From Symsagittifera roscoffensis (taxonomy: Eukaryota > Xenacoelomorpha > Acoela > Convolutidae): 64,000 nucleotides of DNA. Both the position numbers and the translations under genes were made by a program. The notes under the pieces were generated by a model. It searched no databases, was not told the origin of the DNA, and was given only the letters and a program-made list of their open reading frames with translations. The DNA lies in NCBI RefSeq assembly GCF_963678635.1, contig NC_087066.1, forward strand, positions 63,556,282 through 63,620,281, in the 5' to 3' direction. This document shows, piece after piece, positions 53,101 through 63,094 of this stretch (its first letter is position 1; every line of letters starts with the position of its first letter).

Positions 53101-56100
53101 ATTCTAAAATTATCAAAAAAATCAATATTGAGATTTCCCATAATTTGTTCTGCTTTCTGAGGCATCCCTCGGCAGATTTCGTTTGAAGTTGCCCTGTCAA
53201 ACCTGTAATAATCACATTTTAATGAACTTAATTTTGTGTATATAATTGGCTTGAAAACCATTTATGATAAATACTATAACGCTACCTTGAGTTCATCTCA
53301 AATTTTGAATCTATTCAGTTTTGTCGGTGCAAGGATTTGGAAGCTCAGTTTCTATCTCAATCAGTTTACTGTTCTCTGATAAGCCTGAAATTTCTCGGTT
53401 AAATGATCGCTGGGTACAAAAGTCGTTCTTTTGGTTAGGGCTTCTTGGCTCCTGCAGCGCAATTTTTGACTTTTCCTTGGAATTTTCGGGTCTCAGTTTC
53501 ATGTAAAGGTGTTGTATCTTTTTTGATCTTCGTTATCGAAAACTAGAACGCGATTCTTGCAATGTCTTAGCGGAAAACGCCATGAACATGACGGGTTTTT
53601 ATATATCGCATTTTTTTCTATAAATATTGGCTTCAAATACTTGCATTTTTTTGTTTAAGAGCGATAAGCGTATTGGAGACTCTTATATAGGTCTTGCTGA
53701 TTTTTTTCTTGCTTTTTTGCAGGAAAAGTTTTTAAAGTCGCTAATAACTACCGATGTGCATTCATACATATTGATGCATCTATGAATGCACTTAGGTATA
53801 TTTGCACTTTTGAGTTTAATTGAAATTCATCTGCTGCAAGTGACGTAAATAGCACTCTCTTAATACGAAGGTGGAAATGGCGCGAAAAAATGTGAACGTT
53901 TTCTAGTTTCGGAAGTGGAATTTAGTTTTTAGATTTCCAGCGGAATCAAAATTTTACCTATTGATCCAGTTTTCTTAAGTCGGGTTCAATTTATCATAAA
54001 AGCGCCAATCATAACTTGTTCTAGAAATTCAAAGAGCTTAAATGGCGTTTATTTTTTTCTCTGAAATTCGAAAGTTGAGATTTTTTTTCAAGAAAGTCAG
54101 TGTCTTTTTATGTTTACTTGCGTTCATTACTCTTTTCCAAACGTCAGTTGGCTATGTTTTCATTTGAGTTAGTTAATGTTTTCATATATCTCGGCTTATG
54201 GTTATTTCTAATTTTCGGAAGTTTTTAAACAAGATTTGGTCTGTGATGATTTTGGCTGGTGTGTCATACAAAAAAGTTCATTCAAAAAAAATTACTGACT
54301 GATTTAGTGCGGAATATGTAGCGTCTCTGAGCTTTTGTTCATTCGTTCAGTTGTTTGTTGAATTAAATCCTTTGTATTATTCTGTATTTAGATGCGGCGC
54401 AGCGGTACATAGAGCTGTCATTCAAAAACATGGTGCTTCCTCAGGAGAGACTGAATGCTTTGAAGTTGGCCATCGCATGCGCAATTCTAGCGGGCGCCGG
54501 TCAACAAAGGTCACGCATACTGGCCACTCTCTACAAGGTAAGCTCAGGAATATATTTCTGATATATGCTGAAAGGGGTGTGTTTGCAAAATTTTTAAATC
54601 TTGCGATTAGCCAGCGTTATCAAATCGGAATATAGACTTTTTTCGAGTTAACAACTTGTTTAACAGAATCACTTAAATCTGCTCTTTTCCACTCCCCACA
54701 TTTGAAATTTGCCATTTTCTCGTTTGCTTACGTGTTATTATGGCTGAACGCGTGATGTTACGAAGAACGGTATGTGGAACAAGTATGTTGACAATAGTAA
54801 AATTGTTTTTTTTTAAAACTGAAATTCAAATGTGTGCGTGTGGGGGGGGGGGGGAGGTGGAATAGAATAGAGCCCTTAAATCACTTGGTATCTTCGTTCA
54901 TTTTAGTCTTGAGGTAACGAATACGCCTGGGACGGCAAAGGTCTGCGTTCGAATCTGACCAGGACCTATTTTTTTTTCAAACGGGAAATATTCCGTTTCA
55001 AAGAAATTTTCGGTCATATCTAGAATTTTTATATCGTAGATTTTTTTCGCTGTTTGCAGTTTTCTATGTTGTTTTCATTAGTAATTCTACTAGCCTTGAA
55101 TTCGTATATTTTTCTTTGTTTTTTTTTGCTTAAAAATTTTTGCGCCCTAAATGATTTCGGCTTATATTTAATCGGCTTACTGGCCTTATTTTGGGTCTTT
55201 CGAGGCAACCATATTTTGTATGCTTTCGTACGGGTCGCACAAAGCGTTAAAAATATCAGAATAGATTTTATAGTTCAAATTTTTTTATGATAGGATAGCA
55301 ATTTTATTATCGCTTGTTAATTGTTTTTAAATTTTCATGAATAGCTGTTAAATGTGTTTTCTGCTAATAGAACATCATTCCAGACAACGTTTTGAAGTTT
55401 TTTATTTGTGGTTTCTTCGAAAAAAATTTTGGTGTCGCAAGTAATGCGAAGCTCCGCTTCGCCTCGGTGTTTGAATAAACCAATTTGAATTTCCGTGGTG
55501 TCCCAAAGATCGGAGGAGTCGATATTCTAATCGAGGACTATGAATAAGTGGATTGGTGTTGTGGGAGTTCTGGCAATGAAGTGAAGGAAAGTAATACATG
55601 AAAGTTCTTGATGCTCGTCGAAATATTTGTCTGGATTTGAGAAAGTTATTATATTATACTGGACTATCCTTAGAGAGGTCTTTCGTGATTCGCAGAATTG
55701 AAATTATTGATAATTATTAATCCGCTACTAGATAGGCTAGTTGTTTAAAAACCAATGCTATCTTCTGGTATTATCAAGAGAAACAAAAAACAAATATTTG
55801 CATTTTTCTCCTTCAATCACAGATCAAGCTATCATTTGGTTTTTAAAGTCTTTTGGTTTTTAAAGAAGCTAAAATGAGTGAATTGGTCGCGAAAGTTGAT
55901 CAGATTCAGCTTAAACGGATGGGTTCTCGAAGATAGTGTATTTGAGAGTGATGACATTTTAATTTCTGTGTGCAGGACGAGCGTAGCCAGCAGTTGCCCT
56001 CTTTCCCTATTCTGGAGAAGATGTACCTGGAAAGAATCATCAAGAGGGGAGATGACCTGAACGAGTTCGAGAACTCACTACAACGTTAGTTACAGTAGCG

Positions 56101-59100
56101 TACCGAGGCGGGGGGGGGTTGGTTAACTCTCACGTAATATTCTGCACTAATTAAATGTTGTGACCCACGCCACACACATCCGTTTCTTCATAGAAGACAA
56201 TCGATTCTACAATTTTGTGGGTATGGGTCTGAAGGGACCCAACTTGGGATTGTACACCATGAAATTTATCGCAAAATTTTTCCAATTGATGCTCCAACCA
56301 TTGACTTGGGTATAAATTGTTCCAAATATGGTCAGTCGGGTGTTTTGGCAGATCTCGATAAATTCAAAATGGCTGATCTGATAAGCGATAAAATTTTTCA
56401 CCCCCTCCCCGGTCAAAAATTTCCGGTGCACGGCACTGGTCAGTTACATTTCTTTTGTAAGCAGATTCAAATCTCGTTTTTTTTTGTTTTTGCTCGAATT
56501 GAATTGAAAAACTACGGGAGTTGGTTAAAACAGTCAATTGAATCTCCTATTTAGTTCAACTAAGTTCAAGGGTATTAAATGAAATCAGCTCAAAGTTATA
56601 AATTGACTGTTTTTGCCTCAGCGAAGCGTAGTGTATTATTTACACAATCAAGGAATAGTGTAATATTACGAAGAATTTTTTTTCTAACCTAAGTCGCAAA
56701 TAAAAGTGCTCATTGGTGGCACTTTCGGTGTATTTCAATTTAATCATATTTAAGCATAAACAATTTAAAGGCATATGTTGCTGCTTTATTTTTGGCTAGT
56801 ATTAGGTCCTATTTAAAAAAAAAATTATGAAAATGTATGGGATTTGCAGTTTTCCGTTTTTGTTCGCGACGCTTCGGAAATTCTTTGCCATTTTGCTGAA
56901 ATTTCAATTTTTGAAAAGTTATCCTTTTTTTCAAAAACTAAGCTGCTGATTTTGCGATTGATAGTTTATTAAAACTAACATGGTGCTCAGATTTTTCTTG
57001 TGTAGTCTGTTTTACCCTGTTTTTTTTTGTAGAAAAGCTGATATGGACTTCAAAAAAAACTCTTTTTAAATTTATATTTTTTTTTCAAAAATTTCATCAA
57101 AAATCTCGAAAATTACTAGTTAAATTTGATATTATGGCTCCAATCTGAAAAATCAAGGTGCGGGAATCTTCAATCTAAAAATGATGTGCCGAAAGCAGAG
57201 GATATTCTCGTGCTTTAGTAGAGAAAACATATGGATTTAAGAAAAGTCTAATTTTTGATTGATTTTTGGAATCTTTTTCTTTTATTAAAAAAATACCCAG
57301 GCAAATCTGAGATAAAGACTTCAATTGAAGTTTTCTCCTTTAACTAAACGGATAATCTCTACTTAAGCAGAGAAACACTAGGGTTTAGAGTAAACGTTTT
57401 GTCTGAAAATTACGCATTTCCGTATCAGTACAAGTTGATTAAAAATTTTTGAACATGTGGGCCACTAGTTTAGTTCCAAGCGACCGTGGTACAGATGCGA
57501 GGGCGTGAGACTCCTAATCAACAGGTCGGATATTCAAATCCGGAACTTTAAAATAATTTATTTGGTCGAGTTTTTGCTGCATAAAATTGGCAATATCATA
57601 GAAACTGTAGCTGCTCTTTTGTTGGCTAATATCAGTAAAATTACTAGCGGATGTGGAGCAGATACTGTTTACTCCTGATCTCAACAAAAAAATTTCGTGT
57701 ATAATTTACTCCTTATTTCACATTGTTGTGACTGCTTAGAGCTCTTTTTGCATTTGCCTTGCTTGTGTTTGCGAGGCACAGCTTTGCCTCAGTGTAACTT
57801 TGTTCACGCTAACATTGCTATTCAGTTTTTTGATTTAATTCTGTTTGTTTTCAGCCCACCAGAAGGCGTTGACAGCTGACAAGATGACGATAATGGAGAG
57901 TGCGGCGATAGAACACAATCTGCTGTCTGCCAGCAAACTGTACGTCAACATCTCCTTCGACGAACTCGCAGCTCTCCTCGGAGTGTCGGCTGAGAACGCA
58001 GAAAAGTTCGCTTCTCAGATGATTTCAGAGGCGAGCCAAGTTTCTTTGCTATTCATGAATATCTCTTTTTCTATGCTGCTGCAGTAATTTCAATTTTAAA
58101 AAATTCTTTATCGATTCTTTTGTCCCCTACACAACCCAATGGGTCTTTCGTGCAGCACTTTTTTGGTTGGTTATATACGACAAAGTTCGTGCAACTTTTG
58201 AAGGGTTGTTCGACTATATGTTCTAACTATTGTATTATGTTCTGACTTTGTATTACCATTTTACGCATTTATTCAATAGGTAAATTATTGCAACATGTGG
58301 TATATAATTAATAGTTTCTTACTGTTTTTATTATGAATCTAATTGGTTAGTTGTGTTTTGGGCGTATGAAATAACATGTGTTTCAGGGCAGAATGGAGGG
58401 CTCTATTGATCAACTGGCGCGGTTTGTGCACTTCGAGACCAGTAGTCAGACTGAGCTGTGGGACCAACAGATCAGACAAGTCTGCTCACAGGTCGGTCCT
58501 TGTTAAGTGTAAAAGAGCAAAGTGATTGTTACTTTATAGGTTGTGACGATTTTTTTGTTTTTTTTCGGAAAAAGTAAATCTCAAATTTGATTTTTTTTTG
58601 CGGTTTGAATTTTAATTTCCTTTTAAATTCAGTTCATTTCTTCTGTTAAATGGAAGGTAACTTATACTATCGAACAGCAAAAATATAAAAGTAGCAAAAA
58701 ATGTGATGGCTTCTAAATTCGATGGTTGATTTTATTTTACAGATTTCCGAGCGGAGTAAAAAAATTTACCTAAATGATCCAGTATTCTCAAATTGGTGGG
58801 TTCATTTTATCAAAAAAAAGTTTCAATCATAAATTTTTAGATATTTAAAGAGCTCTAAGGATCTAAGGAGATATATGTTTTTAAAAAATGAAATTTGAAA
58901 TTGAAATTTAAAAAAATCGATCTTCTGTTTTTTTTTGCGTTCCTTGATTTTTTTCCAACTGTCTGTTGGCAATGTTCTGTTTAATGTTCGCTTTTTTGCT
59001 GCGCAGTTTTGAATTCAACACTGTCCTTAGTTTTATCTTGGCTTTCAGGTGAATGACATCGTCAACCGAATTGCGACCTCACATCCCGAGTGGACTGCCA

Positions 59101-59126
59101 ATGCATTGGACTCCCAGATGACATAG
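41183..59126 (+). CDS. COPS4: COP9 signalosome subunit 4 (CSN4), 10 exons
   Basis: 411 residues (human 406). Exons: 41183-41281, 42669-42806, 46880-47041, 49497-49649, 50049-50118, 54392-54537, 55976-56084, 57855-58030, 58387-58491, 59049-59126. All phases agree and the protein aligns with vertebrate CSN4 from end to end. Landmarks: [140 protein letters not shown]. The N-terminal half is helical repeats; the PCI/winged-helix domain covers about residues 200-375. CSN4 is part of the eight-subunit complex that removes NEDD8 from cullins. Introns are phase 0 or 1, 356 to 4,273 bp, with GT-AG ends, except intron 8, which seems to start with GC. The start ATG suits the alignment; the stop is TAG. 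Confidence 0.97.
42390..42540 (+). repeat. tRNA-derived SINE (family 2), COPS4 intron 1
   Basis: Same order as the minus-strand copy at 33555-33670: cgtctccgcctctcaatcg, aaaggtcgg, B-box-like ATGTTCGAGGCCC, gcttgagggtgaagcaac, then cagaccagaaaaataacc. Confidence 0.75.
44909..44974 (+). repeat. tRNA-like SINE head, COPS4 intron 2
   Basis: A box gtggttagtgcg (44914-44925) and an exact consensus B box GATTCGAATCC (44952-44962). Preceded by atatgtagctgcgttattgg, a block shared with the SINE at 48500. Acceptor arms do not pair, so it is not a functional tRNA gene. Confidence 0.65.
45190..45665 (+). repeat. Dispersed repeat R1, uninterrupted copy, COPS4 intron 2
   Basis: About 475 bp, from tgctcggggtgg to gatatgagcagttttgtttt. 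The same sequence order, with about 15-20 percent differences by eye, is at 60595-61490, where a 390-bp transposon interrupts it. A further partial copy starts near 62878. It has no long open frame and no TIRs that I can see. Confidence 0.75.
46469..46629. mobile_element. 161-bp hAT-type MITE, COPS4 intron 2
   Basis: Ends CAGTGGTGACCA and, inverted, CAGTGATGTCCA. Flanks aacatatc and aaaatatc match at 7 of 8 bases, as for an 8-bp hAT duplication. The interior is rich in aattggtt/aaccaatt in both orientations and can fold on itself. Confidence 0.75.
47348..47702. mobile_element. hAT-like MITE, CAGGGGCGGAT family, COPS4 intron 3
   Basis: Third and most altered copy of the family, in reverse relative to the others. 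It ends tccgcccctg; the left end is cagtagtggatttagg. ctatgaac occurs on both sides, next to the left end and 4 bases beyond the right end, probably the 8-bp duplication with a small insertion. It shares gcgcgcgccgaaaaaa with the other copies. Confidence 0.65.
47722..47864. mobile_element. 143-bp near-perfect palindromic MITE, COPS4 intron 3
   Basis: Arms of 56 bp (from ccaatagcatttg inward to gcacataa) are inverted copies with one mismatch, separated by about 31 bp. As RNA it would fold into a long hairpin. It lies 20 bp from the end of the neighbouring MITE. Confidence 0.9.
48275..48340 (+). repeat. tRNA-like SINE head, COPS4 intron 3
   Basis: A box tggtctagatgc and B box GGGTTCGACTC at tRNA spacing; followed by a poly-T and tttcaactcaaattttaaat body also seen in other copies. 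Confidence 0.6.
48500..48572 (+). repeat. tRNA-Arg-like SINE head, COPS4 intron 3
   Basis: Reads gcgaccgtggcgcagatgcc, gagacttctaattt and B box GGTTCGAATCT. The anticodon-loop region resembles an Arg(TCT) tRNA. Acceptor arms do not pair. A close relative is at 57479-57545. Confidence 0.7.
51000..52831 (+). mobile_element. Decayed, 5'-truncated LINE, COPS4 intron 5
   Basis: Reverse-transcriptase blocks of a non-LTR retrotransposon in order: [47 protein letters not shown] (to 51425), then after stops [37 protein letters not shown] and LYADDTAL (about 51676-51700), and [16 protein letters not shown]. There is no endonuclease domain and there are many stops, so it is dead. The 3' part is triplicated (52061-52831). 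Family not assigned beyond CR1/Jockey-like appearance. Confidence 0.85.
52061..52831 (+). repeat. Three tandem copies (~255 bp) of the LINE 3' end
   Basis: Units begin at 52061, 52317 and 52571 with aataRgactaaRataattgaRttagg and end ccYgacttgttcacaaaagct. Units 2 and 3 are more alike than either is to unit 1. The last unit has a 69-codon open frame (52681-52890) encoding the end of the LINE protein. Confidence 0.85.
54903..54965 (+). repeat. tRNA-like SINE head, COPS4 intron 6
   Basis: B box GCGTTCGAATCTG (54945-54957) with an A-box-like gtcttgaggtaacg upstream, followed by gaccaggacctat and a body with ttcggctta..ttactggcc and the hairpin motif at 55433-55473. Confidence 0.6.
57479..57545 (+). 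repeat. tRNA-Arg-like SINE head, COPS4 intron 7
   Basis: gcgaccgtggtacagatgcg, gtgagactcctaatcaacag and a degenerate B box ATATTCAAATCC. Close to the copy at 48500-48572, with an anticodon region like Arg(CCT). Followed by gtagctgctcttttgttggc, the shared SINE body. Confidence 0.6.
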
Positions 59127-60594
59127 CGGAAGCGGATCATCGATGTAACGACGCGAGTCTGAAGAACATATGCGAGAAGATGTCTTTGTACTTCGGAGTT
59201 TGTTTGGACTTTTGACGCAATAGAATAGAAAAACGCTAAAAAGAAATTTTGGTAGCTGAAGTTGATGTTTGTTTATGGCTGATGAAAACTTTTATCTGAA
59301 TTACATCATGAAAAGTTACACTACTTGTGTTATAATAATGAGTTAATTCGGCTTGTGTGGCTTTAATTCTTCCCCTTTTCAACAGAAAGTCTGGTCACTT
59401 TTTTTACTTAAGTTTTGACATAAGTTTTTCACCAAAATCGAAAGTTAAAAATTGTTCTAAAAAGTACATCATTTAGTTCGATTTTCTGGAAAAAATTGAC
59501 ATTTTGCCATAATCGATTTGGCTATGTTCGAAACAAAGTTTGATTTTTTTTTTGAAATTCATAGAGCAGCATGGTGATATATTTTCTTTGAAACGAACTG
59601 ACAATTTTTTATGAAAAGTTTTTTTTCGTGTTTTGGAGTTGATTGGTTTTTATTTGCAAACCGTCTGTTGGCTGTGTCATTTTTAATAATTTAAAGCCTT
59701 TGAACTTATTGATTTAAAAATTAAAAGGTTCTCTATTTATATCAATTACGGCAATTATTTTGAATTTTTTTTTTGTAAAACTAATTAACACTGAAAACTG
59801 TTCAATATTCTTAGGTTTTTGAGAGAATGAAAAAGTTTTTTGGAAAAGTTCTTTGTAAAAGGAATGGAAAACGTTTTTTTTTGTAATCAGTAGCCAGTCT
59901 GGTAAAACCTAAAATATCTGCTTTAGTTTTCAAGAAATTAATTCTCGTCAAATACTGAGTAGCAAGAAAGTTTCAATAGCCTTATATTTTGAACTCGAAC
60001 TGCAGTGTAACTGAAGACATTTTTTTTCTGTTGTTATTTATAATTTAATTCATGTTTATTTTAGGCACTCAGATTTTTCTTATGAAAAGTTGAAAGGAAA
60101 ATATGACAACTCAGTCAGGGCCAAACAACACCATCGATATCATAAATTAGTCCAAAATATTGCCGGAGAACTGATTTCAAGCCTCCTATAGATTAACAAA
60201 CTACCCAAGTCGCATAAATTTCTCAAAAAGCTAAAGTTTGGGAAATACCAGCGAATATATTAGTGGCTGGATAATGAATGACAGTAAGCGCATACTGCTA
60301 AAGCAGATGACTGCATGTTTCAGTTTATTGTTCCGACCATTTGAAAATTGTGGAGTAATTTTAAATTCGGGTACGTTTTCATTTTTTTGTTTTCCACGTA
60401 AAATCAGGTACCACTACTCTACCTTATTTCTTTTTTTTTTCGTTCAGATCTTATATGACACCACACAGAAATAACGCCACTAATTTGCATAAAAGTAAGA
60501 GGAAAAATAAAATGACAGCGGAACATTCTGTGCTATTTGCACAGTCACCGCTATCCTTGTTGTTCCGACTTTCGATACGAAAGTAACGGAATAT
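59127..60594. other. COPS4 3' flank
   Basis: Holds the COPS4 3' UTR at its left side. No gene or clear repeat beyond AT-rich DNA; the polyadenylation signal is not uniquely identifiable. Confidence 0.45.
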
Positions 60595-61490
60595 TTGTGC
60601 TCGGGGTTGGTTTTTTTTTCTTCAGACAATTTTCGACTTTTTAACTAGCCATTTTTGACGGAATTTTTTTTATGTCATTCAAAAGGCATTGTTGTCCTGA
60701 GCTTAAATTTGAAAAGATATTTCACCTGTGATCATTTTTCGTAAAGTTATGAGGGTTTAAAGTTTGCCATTTTGACCAATTTGGGACAATAAACGCGCGA
60801 TATAATTCGCGCTATTAACGCGAAAGCGGAGATTTAATCCGTCTTATAAATTGTTCCAAACGCGTCCAGACAATTCGGCCACAGACAATTCAGCCGATTT
60901 TAAATTCAGACAATTCAGCCAAAATTATGCAGACAATTCAGCCAAAGACAATTCAGCCAATAATTGTGACCGCCGCAGTCGCGCCAACGTGTTGCGAGCT
61001 TGCCACCAAAGGGTAGGACTCTATACGAAATTTAGAGCCGGTTATCGCCGCGAAGCGGCGACGCGCGCGTAGCGCGCCCACCGGCGACCTTAAACCGAGA
61101 AATAACTCCAATTCCAATTTTTTTTCTTCCGAATCTAGCGTTTTGTAAAACTGGCTGAATTGTCTCAGGCTGAATTGTCTTTATATTTCTGGCTGAATTG
61201 TCTGAATTTCAAATTGGCTGAATTGTCTTTGGCCGAATTGTCTGTGCGCCGTTCCAAATTGGCTGAACGAAGCTTATTTGCCATAATTGATTTGTTACTA
61301 GGAGCAAAATCTATTCTTTTGTACTTTATATGGCGTGTGGGGGGGATGATTTTCATCAAAAATTTCAAATTTAAAAAAAAATCGTTTTATTTTATTTAAT
61401 TTTTTTATGTTATTACTGCTGCTCCATAAACCTTGAAGACAGTCGGAACATTCAGGGCTTCGCCCTGATACGAGCAGTTTTGTTTTCTTG
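60595..61490 (+). repeat. Dispersed repeat R1, interrupted copy
   Basis: Left part 60595-60860 and right part 61251-61490 together match the R1 copy at 45190-45665 in order. The break is filled by the 390-bp transposon at 60861-61250. Confidence 0.75.
60861..61250. mobile_element. 390-bp inverted-repeat transposon with GACAATTCAGCC arrays
   Basis: Flanked by an exact 8-bp duplication, gttccaaa (60853-60860 and 61251-61258); the empty site is visible in R1 at about 45440. Each side has five copies of gacaattcRgcca pointing outward as inverted repeats; ends are CGCGTCCAGACAATTC and, inverted, GGCGCACAGACAATTC. The core has gaccgccgcagtcgcg and two GC-rich hairpins (about 61041-61070: cgccgcgaagcggcg and gcgcgcgtagcgcgc). 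No coding capacity; the superfamily is not clear. Confidence 0.85.
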
Positions 61491-63094
61491 CCTAAAAAAC
61501 TTTCATTTGCCTTTTTGTGCTGTTGTTAACGAAGTGCAGCATCGTCTCTGTGTATATTTTTTTTAGTTTTGAACACAAAGAGTCGGTTTTTTATTGGGGT
61601 GTAAAATTTGTTAGTTGAAAACCATTATTTCTATCGCCAAAATTCGAGAATTCGAATCGGATACCCAGTTAAATGTTATTACTCCAATTTTTGAATGTAA
61701 CGGAATATATCTTCCGTTAATTTCTTCAAAAATTGAAATAATACATTAAACTTGGTATCAAATTTGAACTATTTTGCCTTCGATGTTTTAGATCAATGCT
61801 TTGCATGAAAACGCCGCATTTTTTTAATCCGATAAATAATTTGACTTGTCTTTAGTACCGCGAATAGTTGAAACGGGCGTGTCTAATTCAAAAACTGAAA
61901 TAGCTGTATCAATTTTTCAAATAAATCTATTGAGCGAAATTGGCTCGGTATACGTTTCAATGAGACAGTGAATACAACTCGTTCAATATACGTTTGAATG
62001 TAAAGTACAAACAATGGTCTTGATAAAAATTTCAGAAGTGCAATCATTGTGATTAGCTAAACAACCGTTGCAAATTTTGTTTCTGAGGAAATTAACTTTT
62101 GTTCTCGGTCGTTTTTTCTTCTGCCGAATATCGACTGTTTAAGTAGAAATTTACGGCTTATTTATTCCGTGCAGAAGATTTCAGTGCTGAGCCGGATCCG
62201 TATGCGCGTGATTATGTTAAACGCAGACACAGCAGTTTTAGATTCAAATGGTTTGGACCATGCGTCAAATTTTGCGTAGAGAAATTTTCGAGCGTTCAAA
62301 GACAGCCACATAAAAATTTATGATTTGTCATGAATTTTAAATGCTTTTAACGAAGCTTTTGAAAAGACATTTCTCTTTGTAATTATTTCCGTTCTAATCT
62401 GTGAACAAAATGTTAACTAATTAACTCATGTTTTGAGCTTCAATTTCAGTCAAATATTATGTCACTGTTGTTCAAGAAGTTCATAGAATCCGTTCTTTTT
62501 CCGTTGAAATCCTTGGCATGAATGAAAGCTGATTGGTTCCGACCACAAAGTGGCAAGGATTTTAATAATCGGTGTGATTTTTCTCGCTCAGTCAATATCA
62601 TAGTTACACAGCAAAAGAGATCGAATGACGTTTCATGTCAAAGATTTTTTTAAGTCTGATATTTGAAATCATTTTGTATTTGCGTGTAGGGAAAGGAAAT
62701 TGTCAAAACAGCTTCAAATTTTTACTTTTTTCAAAATTTATTTATGGAAACTATCGGATTATTTTGTTTACCGAGAATTACCTCAGCCAGTTAGAAGCAG
62801 TCGTATTGTTGAGGGATCCGCACTGATGCAACCAGCCTTGATTTACATCTTGCGAAAAAGTAGACGCAACATGTGTGCTCGGCGTGGTTTTTTTCTGACA
62901 ATTTTCTATTTTTTGACACTATACCCTTTAACAGACTTTGTTTTGACTAGTTCGTGAGTAAGTAATTGTGAATTGCTGGAACCAGATCTAAACTAGTATT
63001 TATCATTGGTTATTATTATGATATTTTATCTCTATAAAATATTAAATACTAACCAATCATACTCCATCAAACTAACAATCTATTTATTTGTAAA
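61491..63094. other. Intergenic, AT-rich
   Basis: No gene. A partial R1 copy lies near 62800-62940 (tgtgctcggcgtggttttttt). Confidence 0.45.

Noticed and set aside
44909-57545. Functional tRNA genes
   Set aside because: A and B boxes are present, but acceptor arms do not pair and D/anticodon arms are degenerate; SINE promoters fit better.
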